The notes: generated by a model not told the origin, from the sequence alone. 64,000 bases of DNA from Sphingomonas ginsenosidimutans (GCF_002374835.1 NZ_NWVD01000005.1:1-64000), one strand, 5' to 3'. Shown: positions 53,493 through 63,697, counted from the first letter of the stretch. Numbers and translations are program-made.

Positions 53493-55574
53493 TCAACCGG
53501 CGCGCAGCGTCAGTGACACCCATAGCGTGCGCGGCGTGGCACGTTCGATGATCGACGTGCCGCTGATCCCGGTCTCGACCCGCGCATCGAACAGGTTCTC
53601 GCCGCGCAGCTCTACCCCGATCGCGCGGGTGAGCGGCACGGCGGCGACCGCGTCCAGCGTGGTCGCGGGAGCGAGCGAGCGGCTGTTCTGGTCGTCGTCG
53701 AACTGCCGCGCGCCGTGACGCAGCGTCGCGGACAGCGCGGCACGGTTGCGGCGCCACCCTGCCGAGGCGGATACTAGGTCACGCGGCGTCTGCGCCGGCC
53801 GCAACCCGTCGAGCGCAGCGGCTGGCCCGCTGGCCACGACGCGCGGGTCGACATGGCTCCACGACCCTTGCGCGAACAGCGGGCCGTGCTGCCACCGCGC
53901 CTCCACCTCCACCCCGGTCGAGCGGATCGCGTCTAGGTTCCGGCGCACGCGATAGGTGCCGCCCGCCGCAACGAAGCCGACGCCGGGGAACGTCCCCGGC
54001 CCGCGCCCGGCGGTGACATTGGCGATCGCCCCGTCCAACCGGTTCCAGAACAATGTCGCGCTCAGCGTCAGGCCGCCGCCGGGCGCCAACACGATGCCGC
54101 CGTCGACGCCGCTCAGCTGCTCCGGCGACAGCGCGGCATTGGCCGAGGTCGCGTCCGCGCCGACACGGAACGGGCGGTACAATTCGTTGAGCGTCGGTAG
54201 CCGCCATCCGCGATAGGCCGCGGCCCGCAGCGTCAGCGCCGGCACCGGCCGCACCGCAACGCCGGCACGCCCGGTCCATTCGGTCCCCGACCGCTCGGGA
54301 AAGCGTGTATCCGTCAGCGTCCCGCCGGTCGCCAGCGTCGTTTCCCGCAACGCTCCGTCGGACAGTCGCCACCGATCGACGCGCCCGCCCAGCGTTAGCG
54401 TCGCAACGCCCGCGGTCAGGCTGGCATCACCGAACAGGCCGTAGGTCAGTGCCGTGCCACCCGCGACGCGGCGGCGCGTGGGCTGCGCGCCGACAAAGGT
54501 GTAGAGCTCCTGCGTCCGCCCATCGACGCGCCGCACGTCGCCACCCAGCCGCAGGTCGCGCCCCGCGCCGACCGGGGGCGCGATTTCGACGCGGCCGCCC
54601 ATGCCGGTCGCGGGGGTGTTGTATTGGTCGAGCGTCTGAGTCGCGCTGGTCCGTGCGGCGTCGATGGCGGCGAATTGCGAGGCGAAGGCGCGCGCCTGGA
54701 GATAGGCGAGCGCGCTCCATCCCCAGGTGCCGCGCCCGACCACGCGCAGGCTGGCGTCGGCGCCCTCGCCGCGGTTGCGGGTGAAGGCGGTGCCCCGGTC
54801 GCGCGTGTCGGTGAAACCGGACAGGTTGGCCTGAAGCTCGGTCGTGGCGGTCAGCGCCACGACGGTGCGCGCGGCGACGGAGAATTGCTCGAACGGGGCG
54901 GCGCGGTCCACCGGGCCGCGGCTTTCCGCCACGGTGGGGACGAAGCCGTCGCCGCGCATATAGGCCGCCGACAGCGTCGCGAAGCCGCCGTCGCGCGCCA
55001 GTAGCGCCGATCCCGCCGCCGACAGCGAGCGGCGGCTGCCATAGGCGATGTCGGCGCCGAGCGCGGGTTGCCGTGCGGGGTCGGCGCTCTCGATCTCCAC
55101 CGTCCCCGCCAGCGCGCCCGGCCCGAAATACCCGCTGCCCCCGCCGCGGGTGACGCGGATCAGGCCGATACGATCGGTGGCATAAGCGGGGAAGGGCACC
55201 CAGCCGCCGAAGGGATCGGCCTGCGGCACGCCGTCGAGGATCAACAGCGCGCGGCTGGAGGCATTGCCGCCGATCCCGCGCAGCGAGATGCCCTGGCTGG
55301 TCGGGTTGGCCGAGCGCGAATCGCTGCGGCGGAACTGCTGTAGCCCGGCGACGTCGGCCAGCACGTTTTCCAGCCGCCCGCTGGCATTCTCCGCGATCCG
55401 CTGCGCGTCGATCGTCACGGTGTCGAAGGCGGCGTCGCCGGGGCGGGCGGGCAGCCCGCGGCCGACGACGATGATGTCGTCGCTCTGACGGGTGCGCTGC
55501 TGGGCGGCGGCGGGGCAGGCGATGCTGCCGGCGAGCAGCAGAAAGGGGAAGGCGGGACGCATCCGGCCTGCCAT
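53493..55574 (-). CDS. TonB-dependent receptor next to adenosine deaminases
   Basis: This 693-residue receptor has a signal peptide ending CPAAAQQ (about residue 25), a TonB box DDIIVVG, and a plug with SQGISLRGIGGNASSRALLI and GYFGPGALAGTVEI. The barrel follows and ends LWVSLTLRAG. Met at 55574 or at 55562 could be the start. It lies 41 bases after the adenosine deaminase gene in the same direction, so the two may be co-transcribed, hinting at uptake of a purine compound or its carrier. The ligand is not known. Confidence 0.88.
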   Translation of the reverse strand: MAGRMRPAFPFLLLAGSIACPAAAQQRTRQSDDIIVVGRGLPARPGDAAFDTVTIDAQRIAENASGRLENVLADVAGLQQFRRSDSRSANPTSQGISLRGIGGNASSRALLILDGVPQADPFGGWVPFPAYATDRIGLIRVTRGGGSGYFGPGALAGTVEIESADPARQPALGADIAYGSRRSLSAAGSALLARDGGFATLSAAYMRGDGFVPTVAESRGPVDRAAPFEQFSVAARTVVALTATTELQANLSGFTDTRDRGTAFTRNRGEGADASLRVVGRGTWGWSALAYLQARAFASQFAAIDAARTSATQTLDQYNTPATGMGGRVEIAPPVGAGRDLRLGGDVRRVDGRTQELYTFVGAQPTRRRVAGGTALTYGLFGDASLTAGVATLTLGGRVDRWRLSDGALRETTLATGGTLTDTRFPERSGTEWTGRAGVAVRPVPALTLRAAAYRGWRLPTLNELYRPFRVGADATSANAALSPEQLSGVDGGIVLAPGGGLTLSATLFWNRLDGAIANVTAGRGPGTFPGVGFVAAGGTYRVRRNLDAIRSTGVEVEARWQHGPLFAQGSWSHVDPRVVASGPAAALDGLRPAQTPRDLVSASAGWRRNRAALSATLRHGARQFDDDQNSRSLAPATTLDAVAAVPLTRAIGVELRGENLFDARVETGISGTSIIERATPRTLWVSLTLRAG

Positions 55575-55615
55575 GCTGGGTTCCGGCGCGCCCGGCAACC
55601 CGCGTCGCGGGGCCG

Positions 55616-56716
55616 TCAGGCGGCGGTCGCGGCGAAACGGTCCAGTTCGGCCAGATAGGCGGCGCGCTGCCCCGGCGGCAGCCATGCGGCGTTGAAGGCG
55701 TTGCGCTGGATCTGGACCAGCTCGGCGCGGGTCAGCGCGCTGACCGGCTGCGCATCGACGATCGCGTCGGCGACGTAGCGGCTGCCCATATAGGCCGGAT
55801 CATCGGAACTGATCGTCACTGCCAGCCCCTGGTCCAGCATCCCGCGAACGACGTCGATCGGCGCGCCGCCGGTCGCGACCTTGCCCGAAAAGCCGGGGCA
55901 GACGGTGAAGGCCAGACCGCGGGCGCGCGCGATCGCGACCAGTTCGGGCGACTGAAGGATATTGCCGCCGTGGTCGATGCGATCGGCGCGCAGGTCGACG
56001 ATCGCCTGGCGCAGATGCTCCAGCGTGTTTTCCTGATTCAGGTCGCAGTGCATCGTCAGGTGCAGCCCGGCGGCGCGCGCCTTCGCGAACAGCGGCGCGA
56101 AGTCGCGCGGCGGATGACCCTTTTCATCCGAATCAAGTCCGACCGCGATCAGGTCGCGCTTGAACGGCAAGGCCGCGTCGAGCGCCGCCGCCGCGGTATC
56201 CAGCGGCGCGTCGCGCACGAAACACAGGATCAGCCCCGATCCGATCCCCAGCCGCTTCGCCGCGTCGCCGCGCGCGCGGGTGATGCCGGCGATCACCGCC
56301 GCCATCGGCACGCCGCGCTTCAGATGTTCCTGCGGGTCGAAGAACATCTCGGTATAGCGCACATTCTGCGACGCGGCCTTCGTCAGATAGGCGTAGGCGA
56401 GGTCGTAGAAATCCGCCTCGGTGCGCAGCACGTCCATGCCGCTGTAATAGATCGCCAGGAAACTGGGTAGGTCGTGGTAGCGATAGCTGGCGCGCATCGC
56501 CTCGACCGTGTCGTAGGGCAGCTTGATGCCGTTGCGCCTGGCCAGCGCGAATTTCATGTCCGCTTCCAGCGTCCCTTCCAGATGGAGGTGCAGTTCGGCC
56601 TTGGGCATCGCGCGAATGAAACGTTCGGTCGCCGCATCCGGCGCCGCCGCCCCGCCCAGCAGCGGGACCAGCGGTGCGCACAGTCCGGCGCGAAGGATGG
56701 TGCGGCGGTCGAACAT
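55616..56716 (-). CDS. Adenosine-deaminase-family hydrolase, exported, with altered HAGE motif
   Basis: This 366-residue amidohydrolase of the adenosine deaminase family has an N-terminal signal with twin arginine (DRRTILRAG). Zinc ligands His43 and His45 (ELHLHLEG) and the Asp pair in SSDDPAYMG are present. At the place of the usual catalytic HAGE the sequence is His223-Cys-Asp-Leu-Asn-Gln, so the catalytic Glu is not where expected. The substrate may therefore differ from adenosine. It is preceded by the second deaminase gene (35-base gap) on the same strand. Confidence 0.85.
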   Translation of the reverse strand: MFDRRTILRAGLCAPLVPLLGGAAAPDAATERFIRAMPKAELHLHLEGTLEADMKFALARRNGIKLPYDTVEAMRASYRYHDLPSFLAIYYSGMDVLRTEADFYDLAYAYLTKAASQNVRYTEMFFDPQEHLKRGVPMAAVIAGITRARGDAAKRLGIGSGLILCFVRDAPLDTAAAALDAALPFKRDLIAVGLDSDEKGHPPRDFAPLFAKARAAGLHLTMHCDLNQENTLEHLRQAIVDLRADRIDHGGNILQSPELVAIARARGLAFTVCPGFSGKVATGGAPIDVVRGMLDQGLAVTISSDDPAYMGSRYVADAIVDAQPVSALTRAELVQIQRNAFNAAWLPPGQRAAYLAELDRFAATAA

Positions 56717-56751
56717 GGCAAGGCTCCGGTGGCAGGGGGAGGGGGGCGGGG

Positions 56752-58287
56752 TCAGCGGGTTTCCGCCTCGAACGCGGTAAAGTCGCGTTCCAGCTGCCAT
56801 TGCCGCGCGGCCTTGGCATCGGTGGCGCGATAAGCGGCGCAGGTGGTGGAGGCGAGGTCGGCGCAGGGCGCGACGCGCGTGCCGCCGGCGCGATCGCGCC
56901 ACAGTCCTTTGCCCGGCAGGAAAGAGTAAGCGAGCGTGTCGCGCGCAATCTGCTTCAGGTCGGTGTAGCGCAGCCCCTGTTCCGCGACGGCGCGCTGATA
57001 TTCGTTGGTCATGTCGCTGCGCGACACGCCTTCGTCGTCGGTCGACAGCACCACGGGCACCCCGGCGGTGCGATACAGCGACAGCGGATGCTGCGCGCCC
57101 TTCACCCCCAGGATCACCGCGTTGCTGGTCAGGTTGATTTCCACCGCCACCCGATCGCGCGCCATCCGGGCGAGCAGCGCGGTGGCATCGTCCTCATAGG
57201 AAATGTCGATGCCATGGCCGATCCGCCGCGCGCCAGCGACCGCAACGGCATCGCGAATGTGGAAGCGCAGGTCGCGCGGCGGGACCAGCCCCAGCGTCAG
57301 TTCCCCGGCATGCAGCGACAGCGGCACGGTCGGATGACGCGCCTTCAGGAAGGCGAACATCCGCATGTGCAGCGCATAGTCGCGGATCGCGACCGGATCA
57401 TGCTCGGGCGCGGCGATATTGACCCCGACGAAGCGTGGATCGGCCCCGGCCAGCGCGAAGCCGAACGCCAGCTGCGCGAACACCTCCGCCGGCGGGCGGG
57501 TACGGATCGCGGTGTAGAGATAGCGTACCGCGACGTCGCAGGCGGGGGTGTGCTGCGGCGTGGTGCAGCCGTCGATCCGCGCCGCATCCGCCTCCGCGTG
57601 GTCGTACTCGGCGCGTGCGCTCGCCACGGCGGCGGGCAGCAGCGGGGACACCGCGGCGTATAGCGCGTCGAGATCGGTGCCGGTCGTGCCCTTCATCGCG
57701 GCCAGCAGCGGCCCGGTCGCCTCGCTGCCGCTGCTCAGTTCGAGATAGGAGACGTGGTCCCCCGCCGCCTGCTGGCGCACCAGCGACAATTCGCGGCCGG
57801 CATTGCCGGCGAAGGCGGGCCAGAAGGCGTCGAACGTCGCGAAGAAGCGATCGTAGCCGGGGACGGTCGGATCGCCGACCCCCTCCTCGTGATCGCGGGT
57901 CGAGAACGCCTGGATGGCGGCGGCGTAGCGGGGATAATCCTCCTCCAGCCCGCGCGCGGGAAAGCGGCCGGGGGCGTCGCACGGCGGCGAAACGATGCGA
58001 TACGGATCGGTCGCGACGCAGCGCCCGTCCTGCGCCGCCCAGCGCAGGATATCCTCGGCATAGATCGCGCCGCCGGAGTGGTTGTGCAGGTCGCCGCCCT
58101 TGGGCATCCGTTGCAGGAAGATGCGCAGCCGCGGCGGGCTGTCGGCGATCGCGTCCAGCCGCGCGGCGGTGCGCGCCTCCGCCGTGGCGGCCGGCGATTG
58201 CGCAGCGGCGGGCGCGGCAAGCGCGCAGACGATCGCCAGCGGCATGGCCGGACGCGCGTGGCGTATGATGCGACGACAGGCGCGCAT
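56752..58287 (-). CDS. Adenosine-deaminase-related exported enzyme (ADGF-like length)
   Basis: This 511-residue protein has a signal peptide (residues 1-30, ending AAAQ) and the metal motif DLHNHSGG with His68 and His70. The canonical catalytic HAGE is at 326-329, and Asp-containing LSTDDEGVSRSD is present. The extra length, a cysteine-bounded insert (DGCTTPQHTPACDV) and export recall secreted adenosine deaminase growth-factor-type enzymes. It probably deaminates adenosine or a related nucleoside in the periplasm. It is the first gene of the deaminase-deaminase-receptor unit. Confidence 0.83.
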   Translation of the reverse strand: MRACRRIIRHARPAMPLAIVCALAAPAAAQSPAATAEARTAARLDAIADSPPRLRIFLQRMPKGGDLHNHSGGAIYAEDILRWAAQDGRCVATDPYRIVSPPCDAPGRFPARGLEEDYPRYAAAIQAFSTRDHEEGVGDPTVPGYDRFFATFDAFWPAFAGNAGRELSLVRQQAAGDHVSYLELSSGSEATGPLLAAMKGTTGTDLDALYAAVSPLLPAAVASARAEYDHAEADAARIDGCTTPQHTPACDVAVRYLYTAIRTRPPAEVFAQLAFGFALAGADPRFVGVNIAAPEHDPVAIRDYALHMRMFAFLKARHPTVPLSLHAGELTLGLVPPRDLRFHIRDAVAVAGARRIGHGIDISYEDDATALLARMARDRVAVEINLTSNAVILGVKGAQHPLSLYRTAGVPVVLSTDDEGVSRSDMTNEYQRAVAEQGLRYTDLKQIARDTLAYSFLPGKGLWRDRAGGTRVAPCADLASTTCAAYRATDAKAARQWQLERDFTAFEAETR

Positions 58288-58571
58288 GACGATGATCCCC
58301 CGATCGGTTGGGCGCCCGCCCGCGTCGATCGCGGACGGCACCCGTTCGTTCCCCACTGCGGGGGGTAGCGGGTCGGCAGCGATCATCCCATGACAATTAC
58401 CGCGACGCCATGTTGCGCAAATGTGCGCGGGGTGCGCATCGGGTGCGCACTTTTTTCGTTCGCTGCGCTGCGATAACGGCAATGGACCGCGGTGGCTGCT
58501 GGCCATAGCCAAGGGCGCATGTCGGCGGGGCCGGCGATGACGCGGCCGGTGCGTGCGGCCCGGCAGGGGCG

Positions 58572-61019
58572 ATGACCATGGTGAGCAAGGGGTGGCGTCC
58601 GACGATCGGCGGAGGCGTGCTGGCGATCAGCGCGCTGACCGCCGCCGCGTCGGGCTGGGCGCGGATGCAGGCGGAGGCGCCGGTGACGGTCGCCGCACCC
58701 GTGGGCGCGGACGCCGCCGACGCGCCGCCCGCGATGCTCGGCCAGTTCTGCGCGCGCTGCCACAATGATGTCGACAAGGTCGCGGGTCTGTCGATCGACG
58801 ACCTGCGCGGGCGCGATCCGGCGATCGGCGCCCATGCGGCGGAATGGGAGGCGATCCTGCGCCGCGTGTCGATCGGGGAGATGCCACCGCGCAACCGCGC
58901 GCAACCCGCGCCGGCGGAGCGTGCGGCCTTCGTCGCCTGGCTTCAGAATGCGCTGGACGGTTATGCCGCGGCGCATCCCGATCCCGGCCGTGCGACGATC
59001 CGGCGGCTCAACCGCGTCGAATATGCCAATGCGGTGCGCGAACTGCTGGCGCTGGACGTGGATGTCGTGCGCGACCTGCCGCAGGACAATTCGGGCTATG
59101 GCTTCGACAATATCGCCGACGTGCTCAGCGTGTCGCCGACCTTGATGGACCGTTATGTCGCGGTCGCCGGAAGGGTCGCGAAGCTCGCCACGGGCGTGGC
59201 TTCCCCGCGGCCGTTCACCACGTCGTGGGAGGTGCCCAAGGACGGGTCGATCCGCAATTCGGGGCGGCCGGCGTATAACGAACGCTCCGGCGACGACCTG
59301 CCGCTGGCATCGCGCGGTGGCGGCACGCTGCGTTATTATGCGCGGCGCGCGGGCGATTATGACATCGCCGGCTGGCTCAACGCCAACACCAACAACGAAA
59401 CCGACCGGATGGTCGAGGACAAGGTGAGCGTGCGTGTGCCGCTCAGCGCGGGGCCGCATGTCATCGGGCTGGCGTTCCGGCGGCGGCTGGCGCCCGACGA
59501 CAGCGTGCAGACGCTGCGCAACACGCTCGACGCGGTGCCGCTGCCGACCGCGCCGCCGGTGATGCTGCCGATGGACGTGCTGGTCGACGGGCGGCGGGTG
59601 CGCACGGTGCAGGTGCCGTCCTATCGCCTGTCGCCACGCTATTCGCAGGCCAATTTCCCGCGCGACGTGCTGCAGATCGACGTGACCGGGCCGTTCGGTG
59701 CCGGCGGGGCGGGGGACACGCCCAGCCGCCGGCGCATCTTCCTGTGCCGCCCGAAGCGCGCGCAGGACGAGAGCGCGTGCGCGCAACGGATCGTGGCGTC
59801 GCTGGCGCGGCGCGCATGGCGCCGTCCGGTAAGCGCCGACGACGTGGCGCCGGTGCTGCGCGTCTATGCCGCCGCGCGCCGTGACGGCGGTTTCGAACAG
59901 GGGGTGGCCGCCGCCGTCGAGGCGATCCTGGTCTCGCCCGGCTTCCTGTTCGCGGTCGAGCGCGATCCGGCCGGCGTGGCGCCCGGCACCGTCCGCGGGC
60001 TGACCGATCTGGAACTGGCGACGCGCCTGTCGCTGTTCCTGTGGAGCAGCATCCCGGACGAGCCGCTGCTGACGCTGGCGGAACGCGGCCAGTTGCGCGC
60101 GCCCGGCGTGCTGGATGCGCAGGTCGCGCGGATGCTGGCCGATCCGCGCGCCGATGCGCTGACGCACAATTTCGCGGGCCAGTGGCTGTACCTGCGCAAC
60201 CTCGACCAGCAGCGGCCCGACATTGCGGTCTTCCCCGATTTCGACGTGCGGCTGCGCCAGGCGATGGCGCGCGAGACCGAGATGTTCTTCGCGCATGTGG
60301 TGCGCGACAACCGCAGCGTGCTGGATTTCATCGCCGCCGATTACACCTTCCTCAACCAGCGGCTGGCGCGGCATTACGGCATCCCCGGCGTGTCGGGCAC
60401 CGCGTTCCGCAAGGTGGCGCTGGACCCGGCGTGGCACCGCGGCGGCCTGCTGGGGCAGGCGAGCATCCTGACCGTCACCTCCTATGGCAACCACACGTCG
60501 GTGGTGAAGCGCGGCAAGTGGATCCTCGACAACATGCTCGCCTCCCCGCCGCCGCCGCCGCCGCCCGACGTGCCGGCGCTGAAGGAGCGCGCCGACGGCC
60601 GGCTGCTGACCGCGCGCGAGCAGCTGGAACTGCACCGCAAGAACCCCGCCTGCGCGGCCTGCCACGTGAAGATGGACCCGCTGGGCTTCGCGCTCGAGAA
60701 TTTCGACGCGGTCGGCGCGTGGCGCCAGCGTGACGCCGGGCAGGTGATCGATGCCAGCGCGACGATGCCCGACGGCGCGCGCTTCGCCGGGATCGACGGG
60801 TTGCGCGGCGTGTTGCTGGCGCGACGCGACGAATTCGTCGGCGCCTTCACCGAACGGATGATGACCTATGCGCTCGCCCGCGGGCTGACCCCGCGCGACA
60901 TGCCCGCGGTCCGCCGCATCGTGCGCGATGCGAAGGCGGACCGGTATCGCGTGCAGACGATCGTGCGCGGTATCGTGACCAGCGATGCCTTCACCCTGAA
61001 GAGGACGGCCAGCCGATGA
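58572..61019 (+). CDS. Di-haem DUF1587/DUF1592/DUF1588/DUF1585 protein (planctomycete cytochrome c type)
   Basis: This 815-residue exported protein has an N-terminal hydrophobic segment (about residues 12-28). The first c-type haem motif is CARCH at 60-64. DUF1587 (TIRRLNRVEYANAVRELL), DUF1595/DUF1592, and DUF1588 (ASILTVTSYGNHTSVVKRG) follow. A second haem motif CAACH at 694-698 and a C-terminal DUF1585 (ALARGLTPRDMPAVRRIV) close the protein. Such proteins occur widely in Planctomycetes and some Proteobacteria without known function. The next gene overlaps in ATGA. Covalent haem suggests electron transfer in the periplasm. Confidence 0.85.
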   Translation: MTMVSKGWRPTIGGGVLAISALTAAASGWARMQAEAPVTVAAPVGADAADAPPAMLGQFCARCHNDVDKVAGLSIDDLRGRDPAIGAHAAEWEAILRRVSIGEMPPRNRAQPAPAERAAFVAWLQNALDGYAAAHPDPGRATIRRLNRVEYANAVRELLALDVDVVRDLPQDNSGYGFDNIADVLSVSPTLMDRYVAVAGRVAKLATGVASPRPFTTSWEVPKDGSIRNSGRPAYNERSGDDLPLASRGGGTLRYYARRAGDYDIAGWLNANTNNETDRMVEDKVSVRVPLSAGPHVIGLAFRRRLAPDDSVQTLRNTLDAVPLPTAPPVMLPMDVLVDGRRVRTVQVPSYRLSPRYSQANFPRDVLQIDVTGPFGAGGAGDTPSRRRIFLCRPKRAQDESACAQRIVASLARRAWRRPVSADDVAPVLRVYAAARRDGGFEQGVAAAVEAILVSPGFLFAVERDPAGVAPGTVRGLTDLELATRLSLFLWSSIPDEPLLTLAERGQLRAPGVLDAQVARMLADPRADALTHNFAGQWLYLRNLDQQRPDIAVFPDFDVRLRQAMARETEMFFAHVVRDNRSVLDFIAADYTFLNQRLARHYGIPGVSGTAFRKVALDPAWHRGGLLGQASILTVTSYGNHTSVVKRGKWILDNMLASPPPPPPPDVPALKERADGRLLTAREQLELHRKNPACAACHVKMDPLGFALENFDAVGAWRQRDAGQVIDASATMPDGARFAGIDGLRGVLLARRDEFVGAFTERMMTYALARGLTPRDMPAVRRIVRDAKADRYRVQTIVRGIVTSDAFTLKRTASR

Positions 61020-62356
61020 GGATATTGCGCGCCCCGATCGCCCGGCGCACGTTGCTGCGCGGTGCCGGTACCGCCATCGCGCTGCCGTTCCTGGAGGCGA
61101 TGGCACCCGCCGCGCGCGCCGCCGATCGCGCGGCGCGGCCGAAGCGGTTGCAGGTATTCTATTCGCCCAACGGAATGATGATGGACGGTTTCCGTCCCGC
61201 CGGCAGCGGCGGCGCGCTGGTGCTGCCCGACACGCTGGCCCCGCTGGCGCCGTTCCGCGACCGGGTCAGCGTGGTGACCGGCCTGGGCCATCCGCAGGCG
61301 GCGGCGATGGGGGACCGGCCGGCGGGGCACGGCCGGTCCTGTCCGGCGTTTCTGACCGGGGTGCACGTGCGCCAGACCGAGGGCAGCGACATCCATTGCG
61401 GCGTGTCGATGGACCAGGTCTATGCCGCGCACCTGGGGGAGGGGACGCCGCTGCCCTCGCTGGAGCTGGGGATCGATCAGGCGAGCCTTCTGGGCAGCTG
61501 CGACATCGGCTACAGCTGCGCCTATACCAACGGCATTTCGTGGCGGAATGCGACGGTGCCGCTGCCCGTCACCGCCAATCCGCGCGACGTGTTCGAGCGG
61601 CTGTTCGGCGACGGCGACGCGCTGGACCCCGCCAGCCGGCTGGCACAGGCGCGGCGGCAGACCAGCATCCTCGACTTCGTGCGCGAGGATACCGCGCGCC
61701 TGTCCGGCACATTGGGGCAGGATGATCGGCATAAGCTGGACGAATATCTGGAGGCGACGCGCGAGATCGAGAAGCGCATCCAGCGTGCCGCCGCGAGCGG
61801 GGCGGGCGACGCGGCGGCGGGGATCGAGCGGCCGGCGGGGATACCGGATTCGTTCGATCAGCATGTGCGGCTGATGATCGACCTGCAGGTGCTGGCGATG
61901 CAGGCCGACATCACCCGCGTGGGCACGTTTATGATCGGGCGCGAATTGTCCAACCGCACCTATCCCGAGATCGGTGTGTCGGATTCGCACCATATGCTGA
62001 GCCACCATGGCAACAGCCCGGAGAAGATGGCGAAGCTGGCGCGCATCAACCGCCATCACATGGAGTATTTCGCTTATTATCTGAAGCGGATGGCCGAGAC
62101 GAAGGACGGTGAGGCATCGCTGCTGGACCGCACGCTGGTGCTGCGCGGGTCGGCGTTCGGCGATTCGAACGAGCATGATCATATGGACCTGCCGGTGGTG
62201 GTCGCGGGCGGGCTGGTGCCGGGCGGGCGGCATGTCGCGGTGGAGAAGGGGACGACGATGTCCAACCTGCTGCTCGCCGCGCTGAACGTGCTGGACGTGC
62301 CGGCGACGGCGTTCGGCGACAGTACGGCGCCGCTGGGGGCGCTGACGCATGGTTAG
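61016..62356 (+). CDS. DUF1552 protein with twin-arginine-like signal
   Basis: This 446-residue protein begins with a twin-arginine-like signal (ARRTLLRGAGTAIALPF) ending near AARAAD. It matches DUF1552, with KRLQVFYSPNGMMM, SDIHCGVSMDQVYA, DSHHMLSHHG and a C-terminal GDSNEHDHMDLP rich in His and Asp. DUF1552 proteins recall the alkaline-phosphatase-like fold and nearly always follow a DUF1592 gene. A Tat route would mean it folds, perhaps with a metal, before export. Confidence 0.85.
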   Translation: MRILRAPIARRTLLRGAGTAIALPFLEAMAPAARAADRAARPKRLQVFYSPNGMMMDGFRPAGSGGALVLPDTLAPLAPFRDRVSVVTGLGHPQAAAMGDRPAGHGRSCPAFLTGVHVRQTEGSDIHCGVSMDQVYAAHLGEGTPLPSLELGIDQASLLGSCDIGYSCAYTNGISWRNATVPLPVTANPRDVFERLFGDGDALDPASRLAQARRQTSILDFVREDTARLSGTLGQDDRHKLDEYLEATREIEKRIQRAAASGAGDAAAGIERPAGIPDSFDQHVRLMIDLQVLAMQADITRVGTFMIGRELSNRTYPEIGVSDSHHMLSHHGNSPEKMAKLARINRHHMEYFAYYLKRMAETKDGEASLLDRTLVLRGSAFGDSNEHDHMDLPVVVAGGLVPGGRHVAVEKGTTMSNLLLAALNVLDVPATAFGDSTAPLGALTHG

Positions 62357-63662
62357 CGTAATGATGCTGGCGGCGGTGCTGGCCGGACAGGACGCGCTGG
62401 CGCGTGCGGTGGCGGCGGACGATGTGGCGGGCGTGCGCGCAGCGATCGCGGCGGGTGCGGACGTCAACCGGCGCGGCGATTACGGCGCGACCCCGCTGCT
62501 GAAGGCGGTGGAGGTGCAGGATGTCGAGGTGGTGGCGGCGTTGTTGCACGCCGGCGCGCGCCCCAATCTGGCGGATGACGACGGCCTGACGCCGCTGGCG
62601 CTGGCGTGCGAGCGCGGTGGGGAGCGGGTTCTGACCGCGCTTCTCGACGCTGGCGCAGCCGTGCGGCATGCCGATCGCGACGGTGTGACGCCGCTGGCGA
62701 CGTGCGCGGGGCGTGGCCCGGCGCCGGTCGTGGCGCGAATGCTGAGCGTTCGGGGGCCGGTGGACGTGGCGGATTCGCGCGGCCAGACGCCGCTGATGTG
62801 GGCCGCCTATGCCGGTCGCGCAGAGGCGGTGCGCGCGTTGCTGGCGGCCGGGGCGGACCTGCACCGGCGTTCGGACGGGGGGATGACCCCGCTGCTGTAC
62901 GCGATCAAGGGCGGCGATGCGGGGACCGCGGAGGTGTTGCTGGCGGCGGGGGCGCGCACCACCGACCGCGCGCCGGAAGATACCAGCGCGCTGCAACTGG
63001 CGCTGTACCAGGCGAACTGGCGCGTCGCCGAGCGGCTGGCGGGGCTGCCGGGTGCGGACATGGCGGCGCGCGACCGGAACGGGCAGCAGCCGCTGCACGC
63101 CGCGGCGGCGGGGGGCGACGCGGCGCTGATCCGCGTCCTGCTGGCGCGCGGGGCGGACCCGAACGGGCTGACCGGCCCGTCGCGCATTACATGGGTGACG
63201 GAGGCCAATTTCGGCGTGCCGCCGCCGCCGGCCCCCCCGACCCCGCCGCTGCTGATCGCCGCCGCCAACGGCCATGCCGCGGCGATGGCGGCGATCCTGG
63301 CGGGCGGGGGAGACGCGCGCGCGATGCTGCGGGACGGCACCAATGTGGTGCTCGCGGCGGCGCGCGGCGGCAGTGCGGCGGCGCTGGCGCAGGCGCTGGC
63401 GATCGCACCCGACGCGACCGTGGCCGACCGCAACGGCGACACCGCGCTGCACGTCCTGCTGGGCACGATCGGCGACACGCCCCCGCCCGAGCTGGAGGCG
63501 ATGCTGCGGCTGCTGGCGGCGCATGGCGCGCGCGCCGATACCGCCGACCGGCGCGGCACCACCCCGGCGCAGCTGGCGGACGGGGGATTGAGCGAGGTGC
63601 GGGCGATCTTCCGCACCGTCTATCCGCCCGCTACAAGTGCGACGGGCGCGGCGACGCGATGA
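62349..63662 (+). CDS. Ankyrin-repeat protein of the DUF1592/DUF1552 cluster
   Basis: This 437-residue protein has about ten ankyrin repeats of the xGxTPLxxAxxxG type (for example GATPLLKAVEVQD, GQTPLMWAAYAGRAE, GNTALHVLL-like GDTALHVLLG). A short hydrophobic start (MVSVMMLAAVLAGQDALA) may be a signal. A Pro-rich insert (PPPPAPPTPP) divides two repeat blocks near residue 300. It overlaps the DUF1552 gene by eight bases and is followed by a cytochrome. Ankyrin proteins bind partner proteins, so a scaffold role is plausible. Confidence 0.87.
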   Translation: MVSVMMLAAVLAGQDALARAVAADDVAGVRAAIAAGADVNRRGDYGATPLLKAVEVQDVEVVAALLHAGARPNLADDDGLTPLALACERGGERVLTALLDAGAAVRHADRDGVTPLATCAGRGPAPVVARMLSVRGPVDVADSRGQTPLMWAAYAGRAEAVRALLAAGADLHRRSDGGMTPLLYAIKGGDAGTAEVLLAAGARTTDRAPEDTSALQLALYQANWRVAERLAGLPGADMAARDRNGQQPLHAAAAGGDAALIRVLLARGADPNGLTGPSRITWVTEANFGVPPPPAPPTPPLLIAAANGHAAAMAAILAGGGDARAMLRDGTNVVLAAARGGSAAALAQALAIAPDATVADRNGDTALHVLLGTIGDTPPPELEAMLRLLAAHGARADTADRRGTTPAQLADGGLSEVRAIFRTVYPPATSATGAATR

Positions 63663-63697
63663 CGCACCGCCGACGGGCTTCGAGGGAGCGACACGAG

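Noticed and set aside
58383..61106. A 907-codon open frame on the minus strand opposite the DUF1592 gene
   Set aside because: It is Arg/His/Gln/Ala-rich and low in hydrophobic domains, as expected for the antisense of a very GC-rich gene. The plus strand has haem motifs and family signatures.
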